From positions 124,001 through 188,000 of the forward strand of contig JAHRHY010000026.1 of the NCBI GenBank assembly GCA_019671135.1: DNA of 64,000 nt. The letters are read 5' to 3'. The notes under the pieces were generated by a model. The model saw only the letters and a program-made list of their open reading frames with translations. It was not told the DNA's origin and did no database searches. How positions within the stretch are numbered: position 1 is the first letter of the stretch; the number at the start of each line of letters is the position of its first letter. This DNA is from Linnemannia hyalina. Its lineage: Eukaryota; Mortierellomycota; Mortierellomycetes; Mortierellales; Mortierellaceae. The position numbers were made by a program, and so were the translations under genes. Shown piece after piece: positions 50,467 through 62,425 of this stretch.

Positions 50467-52272
50467 GGTCGTGAATTGGTCTTGGGGTCGGTAAGAAAGA
50501 AAGAAATGCGGATGGTGGCTATTAAAGACCTTTGCGCAAAAAAAGGGCCGCAGTAAATCGTCACGTGTGGCATCCAAGGTGTTTTTCTATCAAAACAATG
50601 AGCCATGGTGCTGCAGAAAGTCTGTCAATAATGCTTTCTGACCGTGTTCTCGCACAATTGAATGTTATCATGTATTGTAGAATCAGTAATATCACGAGTA
50701 GCGACTTTTTAACAATGTCAGTGTCCAAAGCCACAGTTCTCCACAGCCACATTCTCTCTTGTTTACGGCTTGCTTTTATTTTCTCATTCCTCCCATCACT
50801 CTCCTTTTTTTCCCCCTTGGAACTCTGTTTAATTTTATTCCATTGCTGTCCTTATCACAAGCATGCAAAGGTAACCAACCATAAAAGACGTGCCTCCGAC
50901 CTACATCCTTGACTTGACATGTCATCGTCTCGATCATATCTTACTGCCTGCAACTTTTGATTCTGTTGACAGCAAGAGTCGCAGCAAGAGAAGGTGCAGT
51001 TTAGTGGCTGTGATGATGATATCCTTTTCTTGTTGAAAGGCTGACAATGCACGAGGAAGAAAAACGGTGGGATGAAGATCATTGTGCAACTCGATCATAC
51101 GAGTACAAGAAGTGAGCGACATTCAGAACGTAAATGGATTTTGCCCAATGCTGTACTCCATGAAAGCAGGCGGCATTTCTAGAGCTGTTTTGTGCTACAG
51201 CACAATGTCCTGCGAACTGTTCCGTCCTGCCTACCCCTCAAGTAATCAAGTATGTGGCTACTCCCTTACTCCACTTCTTTCCACTTATTCAATTGATGAT
51301 AGCACTTAACGAATAACCGAGGGCGACTGCGCAGATTGCAACGAGTAAACGTAATAAACATCTTCAACGAGAGCCACACAATGATGACTATGAGAGGGAG
51401 GAGTGCTGCCTCAGTAAAGAATAATATGTTCATGCTAATGTTGATTCCGACCACATGGACCCTCCATGTCCTGCATTGTGAAAAAAAGGAAAGAGAGCTA
51501 AGTGGCTAGAAAGTCATTGCTCACGTTACAAAGGCGGCATGCAAAGGAGTGAGACCAACAAAGACTCTCGAGCCAGTCAAAGGTCTTGCAGGAACCGCCG
51601 GCTCTTTTAGTCTTCTTTTTGGTGGCGTCATAGATGGACCGTGTTCTGGGCACACGAAAAAATTTTCGGGGTTCAAAAATGAACGACCTCCCTATTCTTT
51701 TTCTGTCCTTTGACCTTGTCCCTTCCCTCATACACACACACACACACAAGCACACGCACACTCGCACTCACACGTTTTTCACACACTACCATCCATCAGC
51801 TTTCTACAAACTACATCTCTTTCATAACTTACTTCGCCTTGTAAATATCATCCCTCATCCTACTCATTACTTATTCCAGGTCTTGGTTGCCAGGAACGAA
51901 ACGAGCGACGTTAACAAAGGTACACAAGCCCACAATATCAAGCAACTCTTGTACCTAGCGTTCTTCATTCAGTCTTCTCTCTGACATCCCCCCCCCCTTC
52001 CTCCCTCCCTCCCTGATGGTATCTAGGCCAACAGAAGAATAACCATACCCTTCGACAACACCGACAAGTCTACCATTCAAGCACCCTCATCGATCAATTT
52101 TGGTAAGGGGACAGAATAACATGCATTGAAAATAAAGCACATAGCTTCATCGTAGCACATAACTCTGACCAAACCCCTCCTCCATTCAAACAGATCCACC
52201 CACTACCACTCACACCCAACACATACCTTCCACTACCAACAACAAACCATCGGCAAAAAAACAACAAAAAAA
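50467..52272. other. Divergent intergenic region and coiled-coil gene leader
   Basis: About 1.8 kb with no protein-like ORF on either strand. A CA repeat lies at about 51731-51775 and a C-run/CCCT repeat at about 51987-52013. The last ~150 bp before ATG 52273 are A/C-rich, a typical leader here. Confidence 0.55.
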
Positions 52273-55200
52273 ATGGTTTACGCAACACGCAGTAGAGCCA
52301 TCACCCGAAAACGTTCAACATCCCCATCGGCACGAGCTATGGGCTCTCCCAAACCCGCTCCCAAAAGGAAGCGCCCCTCCTCTTCCTCTTCCAATCCACT
52401 CACTCGACGTCGTCATTCTATCACCAAGGATGCCACTACCCGCACCAAGGACGCCACCACTCGCACCAAGAAGATTGTGACGAAGAAGGCTGGAGAGGAG
52501 GAAGAGGAGAAGGGAGTGAAAGTGGCGGTGGATGGAGGGGTGCTTATGAGTATCGACACCCAAGATGAGCATGGTGGGCATGTCCGCGATGGGAAGGAGC
52601 ATCATCTTTTGGAGCAAGATGGGCGTAATCGCCATCATATCTTTTTCGAGAACTTTGAGAAGATGGAGAGGACTGGTGGTCCTGGAGAGGCGATGGATGT
52701 GGATGTGGATGTCAATAGTGATATATACACCCTGCGCGATGGGCACCAAGTCCATCACGGTGTTCCCGATGACACCGCGTCTGGCCATGATGATGCGGCA
52801 CCTGCTGCACCTACAGCTCAGCCCCGTGAGCATCGCCAGCGCCGTGCTTCGACCACAAAGTCCTCCTCCTCCCCCCCCTCGTCGGCTCAAACCAAGTTGA
52901 ACACCGGTCCGGCACCATTGGTGATCCACGTCGAACACACCCGTCGCAAGCACTCCTTAGATGGTCTCGATCACCATCTCATTGAAGCCGATGGTCGTGA
53001 TCACCACCATATCCGATACGGCGATTATGAGTCTACATCTAACCAGCATGGTTCTGGCTCTGGTACCCGCCATGAGACGTCGTCGCACAAGGTCGCCAAG
53101 AAGTCTGTTCACGGTACTGCTCACCATGCTACTGGCGGTGAGGCCCCGCTTCACAAGGAGACGAAACACTCTCACACACCCATGCACCAAATCGGGTCTG
53201 TGGTCGTCACAGATGATGGGCTTGGACACCAGGCAACCACTCGCCACTTTGAAGGCTCCGACACCACAACCATTACCACAACCACAACCACAGCTTCCTC
53301 GTCCCACGAGCAGAATCAGGACGAGGAGCAACACAACCGTCTTCGAACCCGCGACGCGGCAGCTGTACGCCTCGTCACCCAAAAGACTCAACTTGACCGG
53401 TCCAAAGCCCGCGACGCCATTTTATCCCTCGACAGTGATGTCGTTCAGTTGCAGAAGCTTCTTCAGGAGAATGAAGATGCTTTGAGGGCTGCCGAGAACC
53501 AAACCCTCACCGTCCGAGAGTCGACTACCGTCCGAACAGAGACGCTTACCAGAGAAGTCCATGACCTCCAGACCACTATCCGCGAATTGAGGACCCACCT
53601 CGCAGCGAAGGAGATGGAGCTGAAGACGGTTAAGAAGAGTGATCAGAAGGAGATCAGGGATAAGGAGAAGCAGTCTGCTAAGGTGGCGAAGGATCTTGCG
53701 GCGGCCACCCACCAGAGGGATCTATTGGCGGCCCAGGTTCGAACCATGTCTGATTCCATCAAGACCCGCGAAGCCGAGCTGAAGACCGTCCAGAGTTCGT
53801 TGAAGGGGTTGGAGAAGTCGAATACCGCTCAGTCCAAACAGAGCAAGAAGTTGTCGCATCAGTTGGAGGTTTTGAGGGAGGGGATGCAAAAGAAGGAGAC
53901 GGAGCTTCGGGAGTGTCGAACTCAGATCCAACAACTTGAGGGGGAGCATGCCAAGGTCCTCGCCCTTTCTGCCCATCTCAAGGCCTTGCGGACAAAGTTG
54001 TCGGATCGTGAGGGAGCACTGAAGGGGTTGGAGAAGGAGAACAAGTCGCTTGCCAAGGATCACGAAAAGGCCTTATCGCTGACCGAAGAAGTTACCTCGC
54101 TAACACAAGAGATCCATGAGTCCGAGGATATGCTCCGCCGTGCCCAACTCGCCGTCGACGACCTTGTCGGCTTTCGTGATCGTGCCGCGACGCTCGAAGT
54201 AGAGGTCCACGACCTTCGCGATCAAGTCAACATCCACGAGAAGCACGAGACGGATCTGGAGGACGCGCTGATGAGACACGAGAACTGTGCGATGGAATCC
54301 CAGCAGTTGCAGGGGGCTGTGAATGAACTCCAAGCGAGGTTGAACTCCAAGCAGTCGGAGATCCGGGCCCTGCAGGGTGAGAACTCGACGATGCATACGA
54401 GGGATGAAGCGAAGATTGAGCAGTTGCAGGGGGAGGTTTCTGCACTCCAGGCCGAGATGAGCGCACATGATGCCGCGGCGGAGAAGTTGAAGGAGAAGAG
54501 TGAGAAGGATCTGGCAAAGATCAACTCGAGTGCGGGGACACTCCGGATGGAAGTCCATGCTCTCCGGCAGCAGCTCAAGGACAAAACCAAGGAACTCAAA
54601 CAACACGACAAGTCCCATGCCCGAGACCAGGCCCAGAACTCTGCCCTTACCTCCGAGATTCATAAACTGGAACTCCTGATCGAGACCAAGGACCATCATA
54701 TGCAAGAATTGGACAAGGTGATCGCCACCATGTCCAAGCAGGCCGAGGTCGTTGACCGACTTGAAGGTGAAGTCCTGACGCTCCAGCGGGATTCCCAGGA
54801 GGCTGCTGACAAGTCGGCCAAAAGCCTTTCTGCAATGGCCTCGGCAGCCTCCAAGGCCTCCCAGCAGATCGACGATCTCAAAGCCCAACTAGCGATCAAG
54901 GAGACGGAACTCAAGGCCGCCGATGAGGTCGCTCAGACACTCGAATCCAAATTTCAAGAAATCAAATCCCTCCTCGCGAAGATGACCGCTCTTGAAACCA
55001 GTTCCTCATCCCACCTCACCCGCGCCCAGAAAGCCGAAGAGTCCGGCAAGTCTCTCAAATCCGAGATCAAGGCTCTCGAAGCCCGCCTACTCGGTCTCCA
55101 GAACGACCTATCCACCAAAGAGAATGCGCTGAAGGATGCGGTGAGCAGGGCAGAGAAGGATCACGAAGAAGGTGTGCATCGCATTGAGGACCTGAGAGGG

Positions 55201-56892
55201 GTAGTGGAGGTGTTGAGGAACCAATTCGAGGATGCTGAGAAGAAGGCGAAGGCGCAGATCCGGGCCAAGGAGGGTGATATTGCTGCGTTGAAGAAGCAGC
55301 TCTCTTCCCTTGAGAAGCATGAACTCGCCAAGGTAACCTACTTTTTTTTCCTTTTAGGGGTTTGTTTTGGTTCGCAACATTGTCACGCATCTGAAAATAC
55401 ATCGTCCTCTTTTCATTCTTGGGCTACTTATTCTATAGGTCGACGAACTGCAGAGGGAAATCGAAAAAGAAACCGCCCTCCTCCACCAAAAAGAATCCCA
55501 AGTCCACGCCCTCCTAAAAACAAGCACAGAACAGACCCACGAAATCGGCCGCCTCAACACCCTCGTCTCTGAGACCCGTTCAGAACTCCTCACCGACCGC
55601 CAACGACGCGCCTCGGAGATTGAAGAATCTGACATTGCCAAGGTGGTCCTCGAGAGCCAGATCTCTGATATGAAGGAGGTTAATACTCTTTTGGAGGAGA
55701 AGGTCTTTGTTGAGCACCAGCATGAGGTGGAGTTGGAGGGGAAGGTGAAGGAGTTGCTGGCTTGGAAGCAAATTGCGACTGCACAGCTTAAGGACCGAGA
55801 AGCGACTATGGCCAAGTTACGGGGCGAGAAGGATCACCTGACAGAACAAGTTTCCGGATTCGAGCGCCAGGTGCTTGACCTCCAACTGCAACTCCAACAA
55901 GTCACCACCGCCCACACCACCGCCACCCAACAATGCGACAAGTTGACGCATACGATTTCCAAGCTCGAGAGGGAAGTGAACCTAATGAAGGGGGTTGTTG
56001 TACAGCACGACAAGGATGAAGCCAATGCTCAGGCGCATCTCGTGAACCTCCAGGGACACGCTCAGAGTCTGGAGAATGCGAAGATTATGATGGAGAGGGA
56101 TTTGGAAAGGAAGGATGGGGTGATTGAGGAGTTGGAGGAGATGGTGAAGAGTAAGGCCGAGGGGGCCAAGATGATTGCGGCGGGGGCCAAGAAGGATATG
56201 GCGGAGGAGGAGAAGGTTATCCAAGGGTTGCATGCTCGTATCATGGACCTCGACCGGTAGGCATCTTTATGTTTTTTTTCCCTTCATTTCTGCAAAGTTG
56301 ACATTATTCCTGTCTCGTTTTTCGCTTACTATTCCCCCCCCCCCCCCCCCCCCCCCCCCCGGGGATTATTCTCAATTTTCTTTTTCTTAGGACAACAACG
56401 ACATTGCAATCAACACTCGAAAAATCCGAAGCCGCCCACGCCAAAACCCAACACGCCTTGGAAACCTCCCAAGCCAACCTCGCAGCCTGCACCTCCCAAA
56501 TCTCCACCCTCACCACCCAAGCCCACGAATCCTCCCAACTCATAACAACCCTCCGCCGACAGACTCTGTCTCTCCAGCAAGAAATCTCAACTATCGAGAC
56601 AAAGATCCAGAGCGAGATGACGACGACAAAGGAGCTGACCGAGATGCTGGCGCAGTTACGGAAGTCGATGACAAGCGATTCGGAGATGGAGTTGAAAAAG
56701 TTGGATCAGTTGGAGACGGAGCTCAAGAACCGAGCTGGATCGGTCGAAGACACAGTCACGACCATCAGGTCGAGGATGGATAGTGGTGCATTTTTGGAGC
56801 ATGCTGAGAGTACAACTACTGCTACCGCTGCCAATGCTTCCTCATCAGCGGACGCTATCACTGGTACTTCTGCCACTACCACTGCCCACTAA
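52273..56892 (+). CDS. Long coiled-coil protein with His/Asp-rich N-terminal repeats
   Basis: Three exons close in frame: 52273-55332, 55439-56256, 56391-56892 (1459 residues). Residues 1-75 are basic and Ser/Thr/Pro-rich (KPAPKRKRPSSSSSNPLTRR), a likely nuclear-localisation-type tail. Residues ~100-330 contain repeated His/Asp motifs: KEHHLLEQDGRNRHHIFFEN (~107), RDGHQVHHGVPDD (~155) and LDHHLIEADGRDHHHIRYGD (~231). From ~355 to the end the sequence is almost unbroken heptad-type coiled coil (LQKLLQENEDALRAAENQTL, VDELQREIEKETALLHQKES), with no motor or kinase domain. Such architecture is common in scaffold, septum or spindle/nuclear-envelope proteins, but no orthologue is recognised. Intron 2 contains C27G4. 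The C-terminal ~25 residues are Ser/Thr/Ala-rich. Confidence 0.85.
56334..56364 (+). repeat. C27 homopolymer followed by GGGG in an intron
   Basis: Uninterrupted run of 27 C directly followed by GGGG within intron 2 of the coiled-coil gene (56257-56390), about 25 nt before the acceptor. It occupies the usual polypyrimidine-tract position. The true length may differ, as such runs are error-prone in sequencing. Confidence 0.85.
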
Positions 56893-57117
56893 TTTAGTAA
56901 CATACGATATGTTCATTGTTTCGAATACACAAGTAACTTGAAATGATAGTATGCGTGCGTGGGTATCAATAATTGTTTTTTGTGTGTGCTGAATGTATCT
57001 GTGTTTTTGTGTTGACAAATGTCACTATCTAGATATTTCAGTCATGCAAGCCTCACTCTCCTCCCCTTCTCCAAACAGCCACCTCCGTCCCCCCTCCAAA
57101 CAGAAACAAAACCAAGT

Positions 57118-59358
57118 CTAGCGCAACTTCATATCAGGCCGCTTCTCCTTCAACCACCGGATATGCTCCATCCCCTCTTGGGACCCCGCATCCCTCACAA
57201 ACTGGTACGGTTCAAACGTCGACTCGCGGGGGACATATCCATAGAACAGATACCACCGTGGCCAAGTCTCGTACATCCACTGAATCTCATCCTGCCCGAC
57301 CTTGTGCTGCAGCATGAGACTCAGGTCCAGCTCTGCCAGTCGTGTCATCGTCTTAAGGTGACCCAGTCCCGAGGCCAATGTGAAATCCAACGCTGCTGTC
57401 TCTGTGCTGTTTTCGGATGTGGATGTAGATGAAGTCGTCGTCGTTGTTGTTATTGGCTCTGCCGTATCGGTAGTTGTTGTTGTTGCTGCGGTGGTGGTGG
57501 TGGTGGCAGAGGAGGTAACCGGAACCCAGCCGAGGGTGAGAGAGTACAGCTGGGTAAGAGACCCCAGTTGCTTGTAGACCTGCTCGACCATGGCAGCGCG
57601 GTCGACAACAGCCTTGGTTATTACTGGTGGAACAACAACCTTGGCTACTGGTAGCACCTCCTCCTGGATCTTCAAGTTCTTGATCGCCTGCTCCAGATCC
57701 TTAGTGTCCTCATCCTTGCACTCTTGCTTCTCTTTACTCTCCTCCGCACTGGTTGTACTGATGGTAGCTGTGGAGGCGCTGAGGGTGCTGCTGTCGGCAC
57801 TGGTCGACGCTGTGCTGGTGGTGTCACTACTCGTGGTTGCTGTAACGATAGTCGCATCCTCGCTAGTGGTGGCAGTAATGGTCGTATCGCCACTGGTGGT
57901 AGCAACATTCGAAAAGTCGTTGCTGCTGCTGGCACTGCTGTCAGATTCGTCCGCTGAGACCTCTCCTTCCTCAGTAGCAACAATGTCGTCTTGGTCTCCA
58001 AAATCAGATCCAATGACCAGCTCCAACTCTCGCAACTTGAGCGCCGTCCAGGGTGCACTGACCAAATCCTTGATTTCCAGACGAGGGCTCTTGTGAGAAA
58101 TGTTGTCGACTCGGATCTGGAACACCTGCAGAGCCTTGCAGGAGGTCAGAATAGTCTGGATATCAACACTCTGGATGCGTGTGTCATAATCAAGGACTAA
58201 ACGCTGTAGAGAATCTGCATGTTGGGCTATGGCGATGGCGGAGCTGGCCTGGAGGTGCGGGATATGGTGCAACGTCAATTGTTCCAGTCGCGCGGCGGAG
58301 CTGATAAGTCCTGCAACATACTCGTCCGAAAAGTTGGTAGGCCCAATCTCGAGGTTGCGGAGCTTTGGGCAGTATTTCCTGATGGTCGTTGCTAGGACGT
58401 CTGATGGCTCCTCTAGGACCATAGGCACAATGAGGGTTTCGAGGTTGGAGCAGCGAGCAATAAAGGGGATCAAGAGGGGCTTGTCGTCGTCGCGAAAGTC
58501 GCCTTGGAACCAGAGCGTCTTGATGAAGGGCATGGGGTTGCGAGTCGAGATTTCGATTTCCTTTTGGAGGTTGAGGAGACGTTCGAGTGATGGGTTGGGT
58601 GGTTCAACGACGGCTGCGGCTGCAACGGCTGCTGCGGCGGTTGCCTCGGCTGCTGCTGCTGCGACACCATTGGGATTGGCTTCTGCGTCGGCATCGTCGT
58701 TGTTGGCCGCTGCATTGTCGTTATTGTTGTTATTGTTGTTGGTGTTGGGTGCTTCTTCCTTGGCAGGTGGGGACGGGATAGAGAGAGTCAACTCCTGAAG
58801 GTTAATTGGGCAGGAGGCGAGAATGAGTTGAAGGTTGGCGATGGAGATGGTGCACTCCTTGGCGCAAATAAGGGTGAAATAGGCGAGGTGTTCCAGACTT
58901 GTCAACGCAACAGCAAGTCCTGAACCAAGATCGCCCTCCGAGAACTGCAAGCCCTCAAGTCGCAGTCGGGTGAGCTTAGGGTTGAGGTCAAGGATCTTGA
59001 GTATAGCGTCCGATTCCTGGTCCTTGTTTTCGACCGAGTAACGGTCAGTGACGGCACAAAAGTCAGTGAGGTTATGACAGTGCTCCGCAATCTTGGAAGG
59101 GTTGGCGCTGTCGTCGGTGAGGAGGGCCTTGATTTTGTCGCCTTGGGTGGAGAAGGCGGCACGGAGGGGCCGTGGGAAGGAGTGATTCTTGATCATAGCC
59201 GGGTGAGTGAGTTCGACGGTCGACCAGATGTAGGGCTCGAACTGGTCGTGCCACTGTTTGGAGACCAGTGTGCAGGCATAGACATCCTCTGCCCGAAGGT
59301 ACTGTCGCAGGAAGGAAATGAGCAGGTCATTCCTGAAGAAGCTCTCCAAGACAGACAT
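57118..59358 (-). CDS. F-box/LRR-like protein with Ala- and Ser/Thr-rich inserts
   Basis: Single-exon gene, 746 residues from ATG 59358. The F-box-like N-terminus reads FFRNDLLISFLRQYLRAEDV, then CTLVSKQWHDQFEPYIWSTV. Leucine-rich repeats follow (LNPKLTRLRLEGLQ, CPINLQELTLSI, CSNLETLIVPMV, CPKLRNLEIGPTNFSDEYV, LEQLTLHHIPHL). Two low-complexity inserts interrupt the repeat region: an Asn/Ala-rich one (~205-245), and a Ser/Thr-rich then Lys/Glu-rich one (~470-570). The C-terminus has LKTMTRLAELDLSL and WMYETWPRWYLFYGY, positioned like the WPRL motif of other F-box proteins here. Inserts are encoded by GTT/GCT-type triplet repeats on the plus strand. Predicted SCF substrate receptor. It converges on the coiled-coil gene, 225 bp between stops. 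Confidence 0.83.
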   Translation of the reverse strand: MSVLESFFRNDLLISFLRQYLRAEDVYACTLVSKQWHDQFEPYIWSTVELTHPAMIKNHSFPRPLRAAFSTQGDKIKALLTDDSANPSKIAEHCHNLTDFCAVTDRYSVENKDQESDAILKILDLNPKLTRLRLEGLQFSEGDLGSGLAVALTSLEHLAYFTLICAKECTISIANLQLILASCPINLQELTLSIPSPPAKEEAPNTNNNNNNNDNAAANNDDADAEANPNGVAAAAAEATAAAAVAAAAVVEPPNPSLERLLNLQKEIEISTRNPMPFIKTLWFQGDFRDDDKPLLIPFIARCSNLETLIVPMVLEEPSDVLATTIRKYCPKLRNLEIGPTNFSDEYVAGLISSAARLEQLTLHHIPHLQASSAIAIAQHADSLQRLVLDYDTRIQSVDIQTILTSCKALQVFQIRVDNISHKSPRLEIKDLVSAPWTALKLRELELVIGSDFGDQDDIVATEEGEVSADESDSSASSSNDFSNVATTSGDTTITATTSEDATIVTATTSSDTTSTASTSADSSTLSASTATISTTSAEESKEKQECKDEDTKDLEQAIKNLKIQEEVLPVAKVVVPPVITKAVVDRAAMVEQVYKQLGSLTQLYSLTLGWVPVTSSATTTTTAATTTTTDTAEPITTTTTTSSTSTSENSTETAALDFTLASGLGHLKTMTRLAELDLSLMLQHKVGQDEIQWMYETWPRWYLFYGYVPRESTFEPYQFVRDAGSQEGMEHIRWLKEKRPDMKLR

Positions 59359-60730
59359 TGTTGTTGCGGTTGTTGCTGAGATGTCTTGGCGGATGTATAG
59401 TTAGGTGGATGTTGATGGCAATGCAGTCTGCACGTTTTGTGTTCCTGTTGTCGTTACTGACGTTGATGTTGTCGTAGGGTCCTGTTGTCCCTTGTTTGTC
59501 CTGCTGGTGGGTGCTCTTGCGTGGGCTTGTGCTCTCTCGCTGTCTGTCTGACTGTGTTTGAGTGCACTCGTTGTCTTGACTCGAGTGCGAAATAGAGTTG
59601 TGCGGTGGGTGCGGTCGGAGAGAGTAAAAAAAAGTAGCGTAAGCAGTCAAAAGTCAGGCGGACTGTTGCAGGAATATAAGAGAGGAGGGAAGTAGAAGGG
59701 ATGAGTGTGAATGAGATGAGTGAGAGTATGAGTGGGCGGATAGAAAGTAGAACGAGAATAGAAGGAGGGGGTGAGGCGAGGGGAAGGGGGTGTTAAAAGA
59801 AGAAGAGAGTGGAAAGGGGGAGGAAAGAGAGGATGGGGAGGGGAAGAAGAAAAGGGAAGTCTGGAGAAGAAAGGGGCACACGCACAAGAGGGAATACAAA
59901 AGCGGAAAATAACATATGTAACCGCAACCGCAGCCAAGGCAAGAAGGGTCGAGAAGGGACGCAAAGGGTAAACCACCCTTGAAAAGACACTATATGAACA
60001 ACACCGCACTCAAAGACTCATAGAAAGGAGAAGGATGTCGCTGCGCCATCGTTGCTGTCAACTCGGGGTATTTATGAGCATGCCATTCAATTGACAGCCA
60101 CCTTTCCCTATCTCTACTTCTCCCTTCACTTCAACCGAGGGAACTCACATCTCACACCAAGCCAACATGTGGCAGTGATATGGTCCCCTTCCCCCTTCTT
60201 AAATCTCACACCACTCACACACCTTGTCCAATCCAGGGTCCCCTGCTCATTCATTCGCAGTCACGAAGTAAGTGCATGAACACACATATAGCCTTTGGTG
60301 TACGCCACCGACACTCACATCGTCTAATCCCTTCCCATTCTCCCTCCTTGCACACTAAGCCCAGCATACAAAGCAGCACACTTTCGACCATGACCTCATA
60401 TATTATGACCACACATAGTTTTCGAACCCTCTCGATCAAATACAAACAACAGGGATATTGCCGCAGAGAGGGATCAATCGATACATTGACTCTTGGCTCT
60501 TGGAAGGTGGCAGTGAGAGAGTGTCGACCCCCTCCCCTTTGGTGCTCCAGTCGACACAAGAATTTCAATCTCCCTTTTACCTTTTACGCATTTGCCACTA
60601 CTTCGTTCTCTACACAGACCTGCAGACACACAGACATGCAGACACACAGACATGAAGCGTGCAAACACAAAATAATAGAGAGAGATAGAAAGACACCTGT
60701 ATTGCTAATCTTGTTGTGAACAATCTTTAC
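59359..60730. other. Intergenic region between tandem F-box genes
   Basis: About 1.4 kb. A long purine-rich tract on the plus strand (59680-59890, GA/GGA-rich) lies upstream of the 57118-59358 gene; on that gene's strand it is a pyrimidine-rich leader. An ACAGACATGC direct repeat occurs near 60618-60655. No gene or RNA was recognised. Confidence 0.55.
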
Positions 60731-62425
60731 TCACGTCGCTTGTTTAACAACATCCCTCCCAACAAGCATCTTCTCCAACAAAGGCCACTTCTCCAACACC
60801 CACTCCTTCTCAATATCCCCAAATGAATGCTCAAATCCCGACAACGCCACATCTCTCAACGCCTTCATTCCCTCCCACTCGTCCAATCCATTCTCTAACG
60901 ACAAATCTGTGAATCCTGGACGACCAGTACTGTTGTAATTTGAATCATGGTCGTTGAAGAGGTGGAGCTCTGTGAGCTGGTGGAGGCGACCGATTTGGCG
61001 CATGACGAGGCGTTGTTGAGCAGGAGTCAGGGGTGCAGTTGGGGTGCGTATTGCGAGCCAGAGAGTTCGGAGTGTTGACTCGCATGCCCATGGTCTTTGG
61101 GGTAGTGGGGGAGGTAATAAGAGTTGCTGAGGGTCGATCCCAAAGATTCCCTCACGATCTGGGAAGACTTTGAATGTGTTGAGGTTGGGGGACTGGAGGA
61201 GGATTCGGTACTGGGTGTCTGCGTCCATGATGTTCCCGTCGATGACGATGACTTTTTCGAGTGTCGGTGTGTGTGCCAAGAGGATTTCGGTGCTCAAAGG
61301 TCCCATTGCTGGTAGGGCTGTCGCTTCAAACACTTTCCATCTTGCTCGTCTCTCTGTTTGTTGTTCCTGCAAAGAGAGAGATTCGATCAAGGGGGTGAAA
61401 TTTGTGTCGTTTGTGTCACCTCCGGCAGAAGAAGTGTCGTTTGTCTTGCTGTGGTCGCAGGCAGAAAGAAACTGCGCCAAGTACGAATCCGTGATACATC
61501 GTCCCGCCTCTCTCAAATGCAACTCCTCCAGCTTCGGACAATCCCGCTGCAAGATCTCGACAATCCTGCCAACATTCCAGTTCATCATGTTCCCTGACAC
61601 CGAAAACGACCTCAAATCATGACACTTGCTGAGGAACGATGACCAGACAGATGGGTCGGTGTTCATTGCTGATGCGCGGAACGACAGAGACTTGATCGCT
61701 CGGAGACGTAAGGGTTTGGGTAAAGGTGGTGGTGGCGTCCTTGATGGTGACGTTGCTTGAGGTGGTGACTGAGCAGTGTTGTTGTTGTTGATGTTGTGAG
61801 AGAGGTTTCCTTTAAGGGAGCAGTCGATGGATAGGGTCTCTACGGACAGAGGGACATTTTCGAGCAACGTACAAAAGTCCTCCAGTGGCAACAGACCAGG
61901 AGATCCTGCAAACATGGTCAGCGTCTTGAGATGCTCCAGTTTCCCGATCAATTGAACAAGTCCCGACTCCGAGTCCTCTTCACACCATCCATACAGATGC
62001 AACGATCGCAGTTCTGGACTGAATTCGATAAGACGCAGAACAAGACTCTCATCCAAAATGTAATCCCGTCGCAACTCTCTCAGTTCCGTACACTTGTCGT
62101 TCTCCTCTGACGTCTGCAAAGAATCCGTAATGTCCATCGAATCGGCAAAGAGTTGGTTACCGAGGGCCTTGAGAGAGGTAGGATAAGGACCGGAGAAGGA
62201 CCGAATAAACCGACGGTAGCGATGAATAGCTATGTGTGCTGCTGCTTGTGAGAATGCAACATCCTGAAGTGGGGAGGAGATCGTGATCTTGGACCAGAGC
62301 ACTGGGGCGAATCCTTCATGCCATGATTTGGAGACACGGACACAGTTGACGAGGTCTGTCTGGGAGAGACGGCCGCTGAGGAGGTCTCGTAGCTCTGGGA
62401 TCTTGAGCAGTGCTGTTGATGACAT
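60731..62425 (-). CDS. F-box/LRR-like protein
   Basis: Single-exon gene, 564 residues from ATG 62425. The F-box is at ~5-50: LLKIPELRDLLSGRLSQTDL, then CVRVSKSWHEGFAPVLWSKI. Leucine-rich segments follow (SPELRSLHLYGWCEEDSESG, LEHLKTLTMFAGSPGL, LRAIKSLSFRAS, CHDLRSFSVSGN, CPKLEELHLREAGR). A short disordered insert (~210-240) is Asn/Pro/Ser-rich. The C-terminus has LHQLTELHLFND and EKWPLLEKMLVGRDV, positioned like the WPRL ending of the neighbouring F-box proteins. Predicted SCF substrate receptor with unknown substrate. Same strand as the 57118 gene and divergent from the 63192 gene. Confidence 0.85.
   Translation of the reverse strand: MSSTALLKIPELRDLLSGRLSQTDLVNCVRVSKSWHEGFAPVLWSKITISSPLQDVAFSQAAAHIAIHRYRRFIRSFSGPYPTSLKALGNQLFADSMDITDSLQTSEENDKCTELRELRRDYILDESLVLRLIEFSPELRSLHLYGWCEEDSESGLVQLIGKLEHLKTLTMFAGSPGLLPLEDFCTLLENVPLSVETLSIDCSLKGNLSHNINNNNTAQSPPQATSPSRTPPPPLPKPLRLRAIKSLSFRASAMNTDPSVWSSFLSKCHDLRSFSVSGNMMNWNVGRIVEILQRDCPKLEELHLREAGRCITDSYLAQFLSACDHSKTNDTSSAGGDTNDTNFTPLIESLSLQEQQTERRARWKVFEATALPAMGPLSTEILLAHTPTLEKVIVIDGNIMDADTQYRILLQSPNLNTFKVFPDREGIFGIDPQQLLLPPPLPQRPWACESTLRTLWLAIRTPTAPLTPAQQRLVMRQIGRLHQLTELHLFNDHDSNYNSTGRPGFTDLSLENGLDEWEGMKALRDVALSGFEHSFGDIEKEWVLEKWPLLEKMLVGRDVVKQAT

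Noticed and set aside
57380..58798. Plus-strand Val/Ser/Leu-rich ORFs opposite the 57118-59358 F-box gene
   Set aside because: Antisense of Thr/Ser/Ala-rich inserts; the minus-strand frame carries the F-box and LRR motifs.
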